Below, piece after piece: positions 1 through 8,595 of a stretch of DNA of 10,699 nt. A model generated the notes under the pieces. That model saw nothing but the letters and a program-made list of their open reading frames with translations, was not told the DNA's origin and ran no database searches. The translations under genes were made by a program, and so were the position numbers. The stretch is from JAYPUG01 sp038117265 (GTDB lineage Bacteria; Pseudomonadota; Alphaproteobacteria; UBA6615), in assembly GCA_038117265.1 (NCBI GenBank), contig JAYOFO010000080.1, positions 1-10,699 of the forward strand, given 5' to 3'. Position 1 is the first letter of the stretch; each line of letters opens with the position of its first letter.

Positions 1-1132
1 AGACCGTCGGCAGCACGCCCATCCGCCGGTAGCGGTCGAAGATGATCAGGTCGAACTCGTTGAGCTTGACCTCGAATAGCTCGCGATAGGGGAATGCGAT
101 CAGGCTGAGCTCGCGCACCGGAGTGCCGTCCTGCTTCTCGGGCGGCCGCAGGATCGTGAAATGGACCAGGTCGATCGCCGGGTCGGCCTTGAGCAGGTTG
201 CGCCATGTGCGTTCGCCCGGGTGCGGCGCGCCCGACACCAGGAGAACGCGAAGCCGGTCGCGGATGCCGTTGATCGTCACCACCGCCCGATTGTTGGCCA
301 GGGTGAGCTCCTCGGCGCCGGCGTCCACCGAGAGCTCGAAGACGCTGGGCCCGCCCCGGTCGACGACGATATCGATTCCATGCGGGGTGCCGACGGGTAC
401 CAGGATCGTGCGGCCCTGCGCCTCGCCGTCGCGGCGGACGGTCACCTGGGCCTGGCGCGCGCGCGCACCGGGCGGATCGTCGACCCGCAGGGTCAGCCGC
501 ACCGTGTCGCCGACGATGCCGAAGCCCGGGTTCTGCACGACGGTCAGCCGCCGGTCGCCGGCATCCGTGTCGCCCGTGATCGCCGCGTGCAGCGGGGCAT
601 CGGCGGGAAGGCGCGCCGGATCGTCGGGCCGGTCGTGCACCCGCCCGTCGGTGATCATCACGGCGCCTGCATAGCGGTCGCGCGGGATGTCCGACAATGT
701 GCGGTCGAGCGCGCCGAACAGGTGGGTGCCGTCGCGCGGGCCGGTCGGGGCACCGGGCCCCGGTCTGTCGGTCGTGGGCACCTCGACCACGCGCAGCTCG
801 AGATCGTCGAACCCGTCGGCCCAGGCCCTGATGTGCGCCAGGGTCTCGTCGGTCTGGGCGGTGCGTTCGCCGATCGACTGGCTCGCCGACCGGTCGACGA
901 TGACGACCGCGATATCGCTCAGCGCCTCGCGCTCCTCGAGCACCACGGAGGGGTTGGCCAGCGCGGCGATCAGCGCGGCGGCGGCCCCGCTCCGCCACAG
1001 CAGCCCCGGTGCCGGCAGGCCCGGACGAGGGGCGAACAGGCCGACGAGCAGGATCAGCGCGCCGATGCCGGCGAGGCCGGCGAGCGCCTCGACGGGCAGC
1101 AGCGGGTCCCAGACGATGGAGAACGCGTTCAT
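1..1132 (-). CDS. Membrane VWA-like / glutamine-amidotransferase-like protein, 3' part cut by window edge
   Basis: The visible 377 residues begin at an ATG, 12 bases after the stop of the DUF4159 gene, and stay open to the left edge, so the C-terminus is missing. Residues about 17-34 and 43-64 are two hydrophobic segments. They are followed by a VWA-like strand ending in DRSAS (80-84), which fits the DxSxS metal-site pattern. A central region of short beta-strand-like stretches follows. From about residue 290 (LRVLLVSGAPHPGE, later FDLIIFDRYRR) the sequence resembles the class-I glutamine-amidotransferase-like fold seen at the end of such proteins in MoxR clusters. Family members as I recall them are near 700 residues, so roughly half is visible. 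It is the last visible gene of the operon and probably an inner-membrane partner of the MoxR ATPase. No enzymatic activity is claimed, because the region that would carry catalytic residues is not in the window. Confidence 0.8.
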   Translation of the reverse strand, partial: MNAFSIVWDPLLPVEALAGLAGIGALILLVGLFAPRPGLPAPGLLWRSGAAAALIAALANPSVVLEEREALSDIAVVIVDRSASQSIGERTAQTDETLAHIRAWADGFDDLELRVVEVPTTDRPGPGAPTGPRDGTHLFGALDRTLSDIPRDRYAGAVMITDGRVHDRPDDPARLPADAPLHAAITGDTDAGDRRLTVVQNPGFGIVGDTVRLTLRVDDPPGARARQAQVTVRRDGEAQGRTILVPVGTPHGIDIVVDRGGPSVFELSVDAGAEELTLANNRAVVTINGIRDRLRVLLVSGAPHPGERTWRNLLKADPAIDLVHFTILRPPEKQDGTPVRELSLIAFPYRELFEVKLNEFDLIIFDRYRRMGVLPTV

Positions 1133-1144
1133 CGCCGCCGCATC

Positions 1145-3889
1145 CTACTGGCCCAGCCGCTCGAGGATTTCGTCCACATGCACCTGGTCGGCCTTGTAGT
1201 TCCCCGTCAGCGCGTACATCACCAGGTTGACGCCGAAGCGGAACGCCAGTTCGCGCTGGCGCGCGCTGCCTGACGCGACGGGGAACATCGGCCGGCCGTT
1301 GACGTCGATCGCCCAGGCCCCGGCATAGTCGTTCGAGCCGATGATGATCGACGACACGCCGTCATTGACCCGCTCGTCGGGCTGCTGGACCCAGACCCGT
1401 CCGCCTTCCCAGCGGCCGGGGAACTCGTACAGCAGGTAGAAGGATTTCGTCAGCACGTGGTTGGCCGGCACCTCCAGCAGGGCCGGCACGTCGAGGCCCT
1501 CGACCAGGGTGCGCAGGGTGCGCGTGCCGGGGCCGACCCCGCCGATTCCCGAAAGGTTCTGGTCGCGCGTGTCGAACAGGATCGTGCCGCCGCTGCGCAG
1601 ATAGGCGTTGATGCGGGTGCGTGCGCGGTCGGACAGCGCTCCCTGTGCCTCGGTCATCGGCCAGTAGATCAGCGGGAAGAAGGCCAGTTCGTCACGCTCG
1701 ATATCGACGCCGATGGGCGCGCCCGGCACGACGGAGGTGCGCGTGGACAGGATCTGTCCCAGGCCGAACAGGCCCGCACGGCTCGTCTCGTCGACCCGCG
1801 TGTCGCCGGTCAGCACGTAGGCGAGGTGGTTCTGGGCGGTGGCCTCGAGCGCGAAACGGTCGCTCGACTGGGCGTGGACGCCGTGCGTCCCGGCGGTCAG
1901 TCCGGCGGCAGCCAGCGCGAACAGGATGGCCGCGGCCTCAGCCTTCCGGCCCGGGCGGGTCGGCATCAGCCCGCGCAACGTCAGCGAAATCAGGAAGTCC
2001 GCCAGCAACAGAACGAAGGCGGCCGTCAGCAGCCAGGCCCGCACGTCGGTCTGATCCGAGGGGCCGTAGGCGGCGGTCTTCACCCCCGGCGGGTGGCCGG
2101 TGACCGCGGCGGGCGCGAGCGCGGGTCCCAGGTTGAATGCGTGGCGCGCGCTGTCGCTGCCATAGAAGCCGGGCGGCGTGCGCGGACCCGGTGTGGCATC
2201 GGCGGTGCCGCCGGCCGGCAGGGGGCGCGCCGAGTTCGCGGGCTCGCCCAGCCGGCCGAACCCGTCGAGCACCGACAGTGGCGGCAGCGGGCGGGCGTTG
2301 GCGTCTGCCGCGACGCCCTGGCTCAGCCCGATCAGCCGCTGCAGCATCTCGACGAACAGGCCCGAGAAGGCGAGGGACGACCATTCGGCGTTCGCGGTTG
2401 TGTGGAACAGGACGAGCCAGCCGTCGCCGCGTTTCTCGCCGGTCACCAGCGGGGTGCCGTCCTCGAGCCGTGCCCAGGTCTTGGCCGCCAGCTCGGGCGA
2501 GGGCTGGGCGAGCACCTGCCGGCGCACCAGGATCTCGTCGTTCGCGTGCAGCCCGGCGAAGGGTGACGCCGCCTCGAACGGGGCCAGCCGCGTGGGGCGG
2601 TCCCAGCTCATCACGCCGCCGAACACCCGCCCGCCGCGGCGCAGCACGACCGGCAGCATCCGGTCGCTGCCGTCGGCCAGGTTGGGGCCGGCGAAGCGGA
2701 CGAGCACGCCGCCCGCCGCGACCCAGTCCTCGAGCCGGTCGAACTGCGAGTCCGTCAGCGTGCCGATATCGGACAGGATCAGGACCGCGAGCTTGCGTTC
2801 GATCAGGGTCTCGATGCCGCCCTCGCGTATCTCGGCGAAGGGCTCGAGCGCGCGGGTGAGATAGAAGGTGTTGCCGATCAGTGGCTGCCGGACCTGTGCC
2901 GTATCGCCGGATACGATGCCGACCGGGCGGCGGCGCTGGCTCTCGTCGAACAGCAGGACGGCGCCGGCGTGGCGCGCGCCCTCGATGGCGATGCGTGCGA
3001 TCCGGTTGCGCAATTCGCTGGGCATGGAAAGGGCGATGTCGGCCTGCGTCGCGTCGTCGCCGAACGCGAAGGCCTCGCGGCCGAGCAGCCGGCCAGTCTC
3101 GTCGGTTGCCACCAGCGCAGCGCCCGCCGGTCCGGCGGCGAGCGGCCGCTTTACCGTCACGTACAGGCCATCGACCGGGCTTTCGCTGCCGGCGATATAG
3201 AGCGGCAGTTCGGGGCCGGGCGGCGCGACGTAGCGCAACGCGCCGAGCCGCTGCAGCGTCAGCTGCAGGTCGCGGACGTCCGTCGTGTTCGCGGCCTCCT
3301 GCGCGATCCCGCCCGACAGCCAGACGGCGTTCGCCGGCCCGTCGAGGCCGAGCCCCTCGATGCGTGCACGCAACGCTGCATAGTCGGGCAGCCAGGGGTG
3401 TGGCGCGATCGAACGCAGGCGGTCGCGTGCGCCGGCGGGCGACATCGGCCGCAGCGCCTCGTCGTCGCGGTCCACCGCGCGTGCGGTCGTCGCGAGGTAG
3501 ACGGTGCGGCCACCGCGCTCGGCCTCGTCGATCAGCCCGAGGGCCGTGTCGCGCCGCTGTTCCCAGCCATCGCCGGCGTCCCAGCCATTGTCGATGACGA
3601 GGACCAGGGGGCCGTTGCCGCGCAGCACCCGGCCCGGGTCGAGTACCGGGTGGGCCAGCGCCAGGATGACCAGCGCGGCGAGGATCAGGCGCAGCGCCAG
3701 CAGCCACCAGGGCGTGCGGTGCGGCGTTTCCTCGTTCTGCGGCAGACCGAACAGCAGCCGGATCGCGGGGAAGGCGATGCGTGTCGGGGCTGGCGGCACG
3801 GCACGCAGCAGCCACCACAGCACCGGCAGGGCCACCAGCGCCAGCAGGATGATGGGTGCGGCGAAGGACAGGGCACCGACGCTCAGCAC
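1145..3889 (-). CDS. BatA-like membrane protein with C-terminal DUF4159 domain
   Basis: A 914-residue protein with a GTG start, supported by a GGAG 6 bases upstream. Residues 1-85 are a BatA N-terminal region: a first membrane segment (about 8-30), a conserved loop, then WWLLALRLILAALVILALAHP as the second. A VWA-like domain follows, but its metal-site position reads DNGWD (100-104) instead of DxSxS, so metal binding is doubtful. The middle is a long periplasmic or cytoplasmic region with a class-I amidotransferase-like look (AVLILSDIGTLTD, then DWVAAGGVLVRFAGP). Two more hydrophobic stretches lie near residues 615-640 and 650-672. The last 240 residues are DUF4159 (FFPLIYWPMTEAQ, GGTILFDTRDQN). 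Length and domain order match alphaproteobacterial proteins annotated as DUF4159-containing. It sits 12 bases after the DUF58 gene and 12 before the next, indicating one transcript. Its molecular function is not established. Confidence 0.9.
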   Translation of the reverse strand: MLSVGALSFAAPIILLALVALPVLWWLLRAVPPAPTRIAFPAIRLLFGLPQNEETPHRTPWWLLALRLILAALVILALAHPVLDPGRVLRGNGPLVLVIDNGWDAGDGWEQRRDTALGLIDEAERGGRTVYLATTARAVDRDDEALRPMSPAGARDRLRSIAPHPWLPDYAALRARIEGLGLDGPANAVWLSGGIAQEAANTTDVRDLQLTLQRLGALRYVAPPGPELPLYIAGSESPVDGLYVTVKRPLAAGPAGAALVATDETGRLLGREAFAFGDDATQADIALSMPSELRNRIARIAIEGARHAGAVLLFDESQRRRPVGIVSGDTAQVRQPLIGNTFYLTRALEPFAEIREGGIETLIERKLAVLILSDIGTLTDSQFDRLEDWVAAGGVLVRFAGPNLADGSDRMLPVVLRRGGRVFGGVMSWDRPTRLAPFEAASPFAGLHANDEILVRRQVLAQPSPELAAKTWARLEDGTPLVTGEKRGDGWLVLFHTTANAEWSSLAFSGLFVEMLQRLIGLSQGVAADANARPLPPLSVLDGFGRLGEPANSARPLPAGGTADATPGPRTPPGFYGSDSARHAFNLGPALAPAAVTGHPPGVKTAAYGPSDQTDVRAWLLTAAFVLLLADFLISLTLRGLMPTRPGRKAEAAAILFALAAAGLTAGTHGVHAQSSDRFALEATAQNHLAYVLTGDTRVDETSRAGLFGLGQILSTRTSVVPGAPIGVDIERDELAFFPLIYWPMTEAQGALSDRARTRINAYLRSGGTILFDTRDQNLSGIGGVGPGTRTLRTLVEGLDVPALLEVPANHVLTKSFYLLYEFPGRWEGGRVWVQQPDERVNDGVSSIIIGSNDYAGAWAIDVNGRPMFPVASGSARQRELAFRFGVNLVMYALTGNYKADQVHVDEILERLGQ

Positions 3890-3895
3890 TTGGGT

Positions 3896-3900
3896 CTCCG
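3896..3900 (-). promoter_or_regulatory. Ribosome binding site deciding the GTG start of the DUF4159 gene
   Basis: CGGAG on the minus strand ends 6 bases before the GTG at 3889. The first in-frame ATG would delete the BatA-type first membrane segment, so the GTG start is preferred. The site lies inside the 12-base gap after the DUF58 stop codon, which favours coupled translation. Confidence 0.6.
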
Positions 3901-3901
3901 C

Positions 3902-4801
3902 TCAGCCACGCAGCGCCTCCGTCATGTTGACATAGAGGCCCAGCAGCGCCGGTTCGGGCGGCGCGTCGGTCGTGTGGACGGTGTAGGTCCAGTCGGCCCG
4001 GCGCGCGAAGGTGGCGAGCGATCCCTGCAGTTCGCCGAGCCGCTCCAGATAGCCCGCGCGCAGGGTCTCGGCCCGACCCACCAGGAGTTCGCCCTCGGAC
4101 TCGAGCCCGCGGAACCGGGTCCGGCCGCGGAACGGCAATGCCGTCTCCGCCGGGTCGAGCACCTGGACCAGGTGTCCGCGCACGCCGTGCGCGGCCATGC
4201 CGTGCAGGAAGTCGAGCAGCGCCTCGCGCTCGGCCAGGAAATCGCTGACCAGGACGACGTTGCCGTAGCGCGGCAGCGGCGGTGCCGGCGGCAGCGCATG
4301 GGTGTCGGGTTCGCGCGCGAGCCCGGTCAGGATGGTGTGCGCGATGCGATCGAGCACGGCGCGGCCCGTGGCCGGCGGCTCCGGGCGGTCCAGCAGCGCG
4401 ATGCGTTCGCCGCCGCGCGACAACAGCGAGACGAGCGCCAGCGCCAGCACGGCGGCGCGCTCCTGCTTCTCGGGCAGGTGGCGCGCCGAGGCATAGCGCA
4501 TCGACGCGCTGCGGTCGGGCCACAGCCAGACGCTCTGGGCGGCCTCCCATTCGGTCTGGCGGACATAGAAGCGATCGGAGCGGGCCGAGCGACGCCAGTC
4601 GATCTGCTGCGGGCTGTCGCCATAGGTGAAGCGGCGATACTGCCAGAAGGTCTCGCCCTGGCCGACCCGGCGGCGGCCATGCACGCCCTGGGCGACGGTC
4701 GAGGCGACGCGGTCGGCGGCAACCAGCAGCGCCGGGAAGGCGGCCGCGAGTTCCTCCGCATGCCGCCGCGTGGCGGGCTCGGGTCCGGTGTCGGGGATCA
4801 T
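3902..4801 (-). CDS. DUF58 domain-containing protein (MoxR partner)
   Basis: A 299-residue protein. The frame is open well upstream into the moxR gene, but the ATG at 4801 is the first plausible start after the moxR stop, and residues from about 20 already match the family. The DUF58 signature is clear: RRFTYGDSPQQIDWRRSAR (about 56-74) and then VRQTEWE, matching the usual R-Y-GD-IDW-SAR-VR-E pattern. It continues into a VWA-like strand with DRSAS (96-100), a potential metal site. NVVLVSDFL further on is a second core strand of the VWA-like fold. No membrane segment is evident, so it is probably cytoplasmic. It lies 32 bases after moxR and 12 before the BatA/DUF4159 gene. DUF58 proteins regularly accompany MoxR ATPases and are thought to act with them. 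No strong Shine-Dalgarno is visible, so translation may depend on coupling to moxR. Confidence 0.92.
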   Translation of the reverse strand: MIPDTGPEPATRRHAEELAAAFPALLVAADRVASTVAQGVHGRRRVGQGETFWQYRRFTYGDSPQQIDWRRSARSDRFYVRQTEWEAAQSVWLWPDRSASMRYASARHLPEKQERAAVLALALVSLLSRGGERIALLDRPEPPATGRAVLDRIAHTILTGLAREPDTHALPPAPPLPRYGNVVLVSDFLAEREALLDFLHGMAAHGVRGHLVQVLDPAETALPFRGRTRFRGLESEGELLVGRAETLRAGYLERLGELQGSLATFARRADWTYTVHTTDAPPEPALLGLYVNMTEALRG

Positions 4802-4833
4802 GGCGTTGCCACGTGTTCGCGCACCCGCCGGGC

Positions 4834-5856
<1,023 letters not shown>

Positions 5857-5860
5857 TTCG

Positions 5861-5865
5861 CTCCT
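5861..5865 (-). promoter_or_regulatory. Ribosome binding site of moxR
   Basis: AGGAG on the minus strand precedes the double ATG of the MoxR gene. Spacing is 4 bases to the ATG at 5856 and 7 to the one at 5853, so the second ATG has the more usual distance. The site occupies part of the 32-base gap between the divergent genes. Confidence 0.65.
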
Positions 5866-5870
5866 GCGAA

Positions 5871-5879
5871 TGCTAGTTT
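5871..5879 (+). promoter_or_regulatory. Possible extended -10 element for the DUF1285 operon
   Basis: TGCTAGTTT fits TGn-TAnnnT and ends 9 bases before the ATG at 5889. If real, transcription would begin at or within a few bases of the start codon, giving a leaderless or nearly leaderless message. That would agree with the absence of any Shine-Dalgarno before this ATG. No convincing -35 is visible. A short match like this can arise by chance, so confidence is low. Confidence 0.25.
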
Positions 5880-5888
5880 GACCGCGTC

Positions 5889-6449
5889 ATGAGTTCCGAA
5901 TCGAACAATCCCCAAGGCCTTTTCGACCGGATCGAGAAGTCGCGGTCTGACCGTCCGACACGGCGTGAGCCGATCGATTGCGGCCATTTCGACATGCGCA
6001 TCGGGCGCGACGGCACCTGGTATTATCGCGGCTCCCCGATCGGGCGTAAACCATTGGTCACGTTGTTTTCATCGGTCCTCAAGCGCGACGAAGACGGCCA
6101 GTTCTGGCTCGAGACGCCGGTCGAACGGGGGCGGATCGACGTCGACGATGCACCCTTCGTCGCCGTTGCGCTCGACGCGCGTGGCGCCGGTCGCGAACAG
6201 ACGCTCATCTTCACGACAAACCTTGACGAAAGCGTGGCGGCGGGGCCCGAACACCCGCTGCGCATCGCCTTCGATCCCGCGACGGGTGAGCCGTCGCCCT
6301 ATGTGCTGGTGCGCGACCGGCTCGAGGCGTTGCTGTCGCGCCCGGTCTATTACGAACTCGCGGAACTGGCCGAAGAGGATTCGGGCACCGGGCTGTTGGG
6401 CGTTTGGAGCGCGGGCACCTTCTTCCCGCTCGTCCCGGCGGTCGCCTAG
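5889..6449 (+). CDS. DUF1285 domain-containing protein
   Basis: A 186-residue soluble protein. Recognisable DUF1285 features are CGHFDMRIGRDGTWYYRGSPIGRKPLVTLFSSVL near residues 27-60 (quoted in pieces: CGHFDMRI, GTWYYRGSPI, PLVTLFSSVL), then RDEDGQFWLETPVE. The middle carries VDDAPFVAVALD, and YYELAELAEE lies towards the end. Length is normal. There is no signal peptide or membrane segment. The function of the family is not known to me; only the fold family is recognised. It is the first gene of a plus-strand group, 9 bases before the Nudix gene, and diverges from moxR with 32 bases between the start codons. No Shine-Dalgarno is seen before the ATG, and no alternative start fits the family better. 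In my recollection this gene often sits beside the Nudix hydrolase and CCA-adding enzyme in alphaproteobacteria. Confidence 0.92.
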   Translation: MSSESNNPQGLFDRIEKSRSDRPTRREPIDCGHFDMRIGRDGTWYYRGSPIGRKPLVTLFSSVLKRDEDGQFWLETPVERGRIDVDDAPFVAVALDARGAGREQTLIFTTNLDESVAAGPEHPLRIAFDPATGEPSPYVLVRDRLEALLSRPVYYELAELAEEDSGTGLLGVWSAGTFFPLVPAVA

Positions 6450-6452
6450 GGG
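6448..6452 (+). promoter_or_regulatory. Ribosome binding site of the Nudix gene, overlapping the DUF1285 stop codon
   Basis: AGGGG begins within the TAG of the DUF1285 gene (6447-6449) and ends 6 bases before the GTG at 6459. This placement supports the GTG as the real start and suggests translational coupling of the two genes. Confidence 0.55.
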
Positions 6453-6458
6453 CGCGCG

Positions 6459-7151
6459 GTGCAACGTCACGAACTCGTCGCGCGGGTCCGCGAGACCCAG
6501 GCGCACCTGGTACGCCGCAAGGCGCCAGGCGAGGCGGTCAGCCAGATGCTGCACGACGATTCCGATGCGGCTCCCGGCGAAGTTGCGCCGCGGCGCGGTG
6601 ACCACGATCTGAACGAAGTGGGTATGCGCCCCGACCCGCCGCTCACCCCGGCCGCCGTGCTGGTGCCGCTGATCGACTATGGCGACCGGTTTACCGTGTT
6701 GCTGACGGAGCGGGCCGCCGACCTGCGGGCGCATGCCGGCCAGATCAGCTTTCCCGGCGGCCGCATCGAGCCCGACGACCCCGACCCCGAATTCGCGGCC
6801 CTGCGCGAGGCCCATGAGGAGATCGGCCTGCCGGCCGACGTGGCCGAGGTGATCGGGCGACTCGACACCTACGAGACGCGTACAGGCTTCGAGATCATCC
6901 CCGTGGTCGGCCTCGTCGAGCCGGGGTTCGAGATCGCGATGGATCCGGGCGAGGTCGCCGACGTGTTCGAGGTGCCGCTCTCCTTCATCCTCGATTCCTC
7001 CAACCACGAGCGCCACAGCCGTGTGCTGCGCGGCAAGCGGCGCTACTTCTACGTGCTGCCCTACGAGGACCGTTACATCTGGGGCGCCACCGCCGGGATG
7101 CTGGTCAACCTGTTCGAGGTGCTGACCGGGGCCCGGGCGCGCTGGCGATGA
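6459..7151 (+). CDS. Nudix hydrolase, CoA pyrophosphatase type
   Basis: A 230-residue protein starting at GTG. Residues 81-101 match the UPF0035 signature of CoA pyrophosphatases exactly (LLT-x-R-A-x3-R-x3-G-x3-FPGG). They run directly into the Nudix box, whose core REAHEEIG is at 116-123. The acidic position before it is aspartate with one extra spacer residue, as in the NudL-type subfamily. The predicted reaction is metal-dependent cleavage of coenzyme A or its derivatives to 4'-phosphopantetheine and 3',5'-ADP in the cytosol; specificity for CoA is inferred from the signature. The first 60 residues are a variable, polar extension. The stop TGA overlaps an out-of-frame ATG and lies 22 bases before the CCA gene, so co-transcription is likely. 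Length is within the range expected for alphaproteobacterial members. Confidence 0.93.
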   Translation: MQRHELVARVRETQAHLVRRKAPGEAVSQMLHDDSDAAPGEVAPRRGDHDLNEVGMRPDPPLTPAAVLVPLIDYGDRFTVLLTERAADLRAHAGQISFPGGRIEPDDPDPEFAALREAHEEIGLPADVAEVIGRLDTYETRTGFEIIPVVGLVEPGFEIAMDPGEVADVFEVPLSFILDSSNHERHSRVLRGKRRYFYVLPYEDRYIWGATAGMLVNLFEVLTGARARWR

Positions 7152-7173
7152 ATTCGGGGCGCTGAGCATCGCC

Positions 7174-8595
7174 ATGGAACCCGTCAGGCAGGTCACGATC
7201 CGCGACTGTATGTCTGACCCCGATGTGCACGCGGTGTTTGCGGCGCTGTCGGCACCGGGCGACCCGCACCCCGCCGTCCTGTTCGTCGGCGGCTGCGTGC
7301 GCAACCTGCTCCTCGGCCGGCCGGCCAACGATGTCGACCTGGCGACGGTGCACCCGCCCGAGCGCGTGATCGAACGCCTGGAGGCCGCGGGGATCGCCTA
7401 TCTGACAATGGGCATCGACCATGGCACGGTGACCGCCCATTTCGGGCCCAAGCGCTACGAGATCACGACGCTTCGGATCGATGTCGAGACATTCGGGCGG
7501 CACGCGCGCGTCGCCTATACCGACGACTGGGTTGCGGACGCCTCGCGCCGCGATTTCACCATCAACGCGCTCTATGCCGACACCGGCGGCAACATCTACG
7601 ACCCGCTCGGCGGCATCGACGACGTGGCGGCGGGCCGGGTCCGCTTCATCGGCGATCCACATGCGCGGATTGCCGAGGACGCGCTGCGCATCCTGCGGTT
7701 CTTCCGGTTCCACGCCCAGCTGGGCGAGACCGAACTCGATCCGGCGGGCCGCGCCGCCTGCCGCGACCACCGCGACATGCTGGCGAACCTGTCGGGCGAA
7801 CGCATCCGCGACGAGCTATTCAAGCTTCTGGCCGCCGAAGGTGCGCCGGCGACGCTCTGGCAGCTTGTGGAATCGGGCGTCCTCGCGGCGGCGCTGCCCG
7901 AACTGACGGGGCTCGGCGAGACCGCACACGACGATAATCTTATTTGCTTAAGTGTTCTGGAAGAGCTCCGAGACAAGATTGATCCGCTTCGGCGATTGGC
8001 ACTTTTGATCCAGACCCCCGACGTTGCCAACGCCGTGGGCGAACGAATGCGACTATCGAACGACGACCGGAAACGGCTCGTACGGATGGTAAGCGCGACC
8101 AGCATCAGCCCGCTTGAATCGTTCCGCTACTCGAAGCCGCCTGCGAGTGAGTTGAAGTTTTATCGGAAGGAATCTTGGTTCGACACAGGCCTGCTTGATT
8201 TGATCTTACGAAGAAAGACCAGAAGGGGATGGCTGCGCGTAACGAATGCACGCACAAGAAAAGAGTATCTGGAAGAGCTGACCCATGAGCACAGGGTCCA
8301 ACTTTACAATCTTGGACCCGAAACGTGGCGTGATCGCGTCCTACTGAGCTGGGCGTTCACTTGGGGTGACGGAATTTCTGTGAACTCGGATGAGTGGTCC
8401 GCGCTTTTAGCGGCTTCCGAGCGCTGGCCCGTCCCCGAATTCCCGCTCCAGGGGGCCGATGTGGTCGCCGCGGGCGTGCCCGAGGGTCCCGAAGTTGGTC
8501 GGCTACTCGACGCGGTCGAGGAATGGTGGGTCGATGGTGACTTTGAGGCCGACCGCGAGGCCTGCGTCGCGGAACTGGCGCGACGGGTCGGCTAG
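7174..8595 (+). CDS. cca: CCA tRNA nucleotidyltransferase (CCA-adding enzyme)
   Basis: A 473-residue class-II nucleotidyltransferase that would build or repair the 3' CCA end of tRNAs. The head domain shows FVGGCVRN (37-44), the catalytic DVD (53-55), RRDFTIN (125-131) and EDALRILR (168-175), all intact. The ATG at 7174 is chosen because family similarity begins before the next ATG at 7210; the Shine-Dalgarno is weak. The C-terminal end (FPLQGADVVAAG, VGRLLDAVEEWW, then the acidic DFEADREA) also looks typical. Between about residues 250 and 410, however, base composition falls to about 53% GC and codons such as TTA, AGA and AGG appear. Residues about 310-368 look like additional sequence, which would explain a protein some 50 residues longer than the roughly 400-420 I expect. 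The frame is not broken, so the gene is probably functional. Its stop codon overlaps that of the convergent gene. Confidence 0.93.
   Translation: MEPVRQVTIRDCMSDPDVHAVFAALSAPGDPHPAVLFVGGCVRNLLLGRPANDVDLATVHPPERVIERLEAAGIAYLTMGIDHGTVTAHFGPKRYEITTLRIDVETFGRHARVAYTDDWVADASRRDFTINALYADTGGNIYDPLGGIDDVAAGRVRFIGDPHARIAEDALRILRFFRFHAQLGETELDPAGRAACRDHRDMLANLSGERIRDELFKLLAAEGAPATLWQLVESGVLAAALPELTGLGETAHDDNLICLSVLEELRDKIDPLRRLALLIQTPDVANAVGERMRLSNDDRKRLVRMVSATSISPLESFRYSKPPASELKFYRKESWFDTGLLDLILRRKTRRGWLRVTNARTRKEYLEELTHEHRVQLYNLGPETWRDRVLLSWAFTWGDGISVNSDEWSALLAASERWPVPEFPLQGADVVAAGVPEGPEVGRLLDAVEEWWVDGDFEADREACVAELARRVG
7921..8400. other. Low-GC segment inside the cca gene
   Basis: My count gives 256 G+C in 480 bases (53%), against 85/120 (71%) in 7801-7920 and 86/120 (72%) in 8401-8520. 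The change is abrupt on both sides. The first and fifth 60-base blocks are only 43% and 45%. TTA codons occur at 7948 and 8206, and AGA/AGA/AGG at 8212, 8221 and 8224, codons hardly used elsewhere in the window. No direct or inverted repeats are evident at the edges. The segment remains in frame with the surrounding enzyme. Confidence 0.85.

Noticed and set aside
7148..7165. ATG overlapping the Nudix stop codon (ATGA) as a coupled start for cca
   Set aside because: It is out of frame with the CCA enzyme and meets a stop after a few codons.
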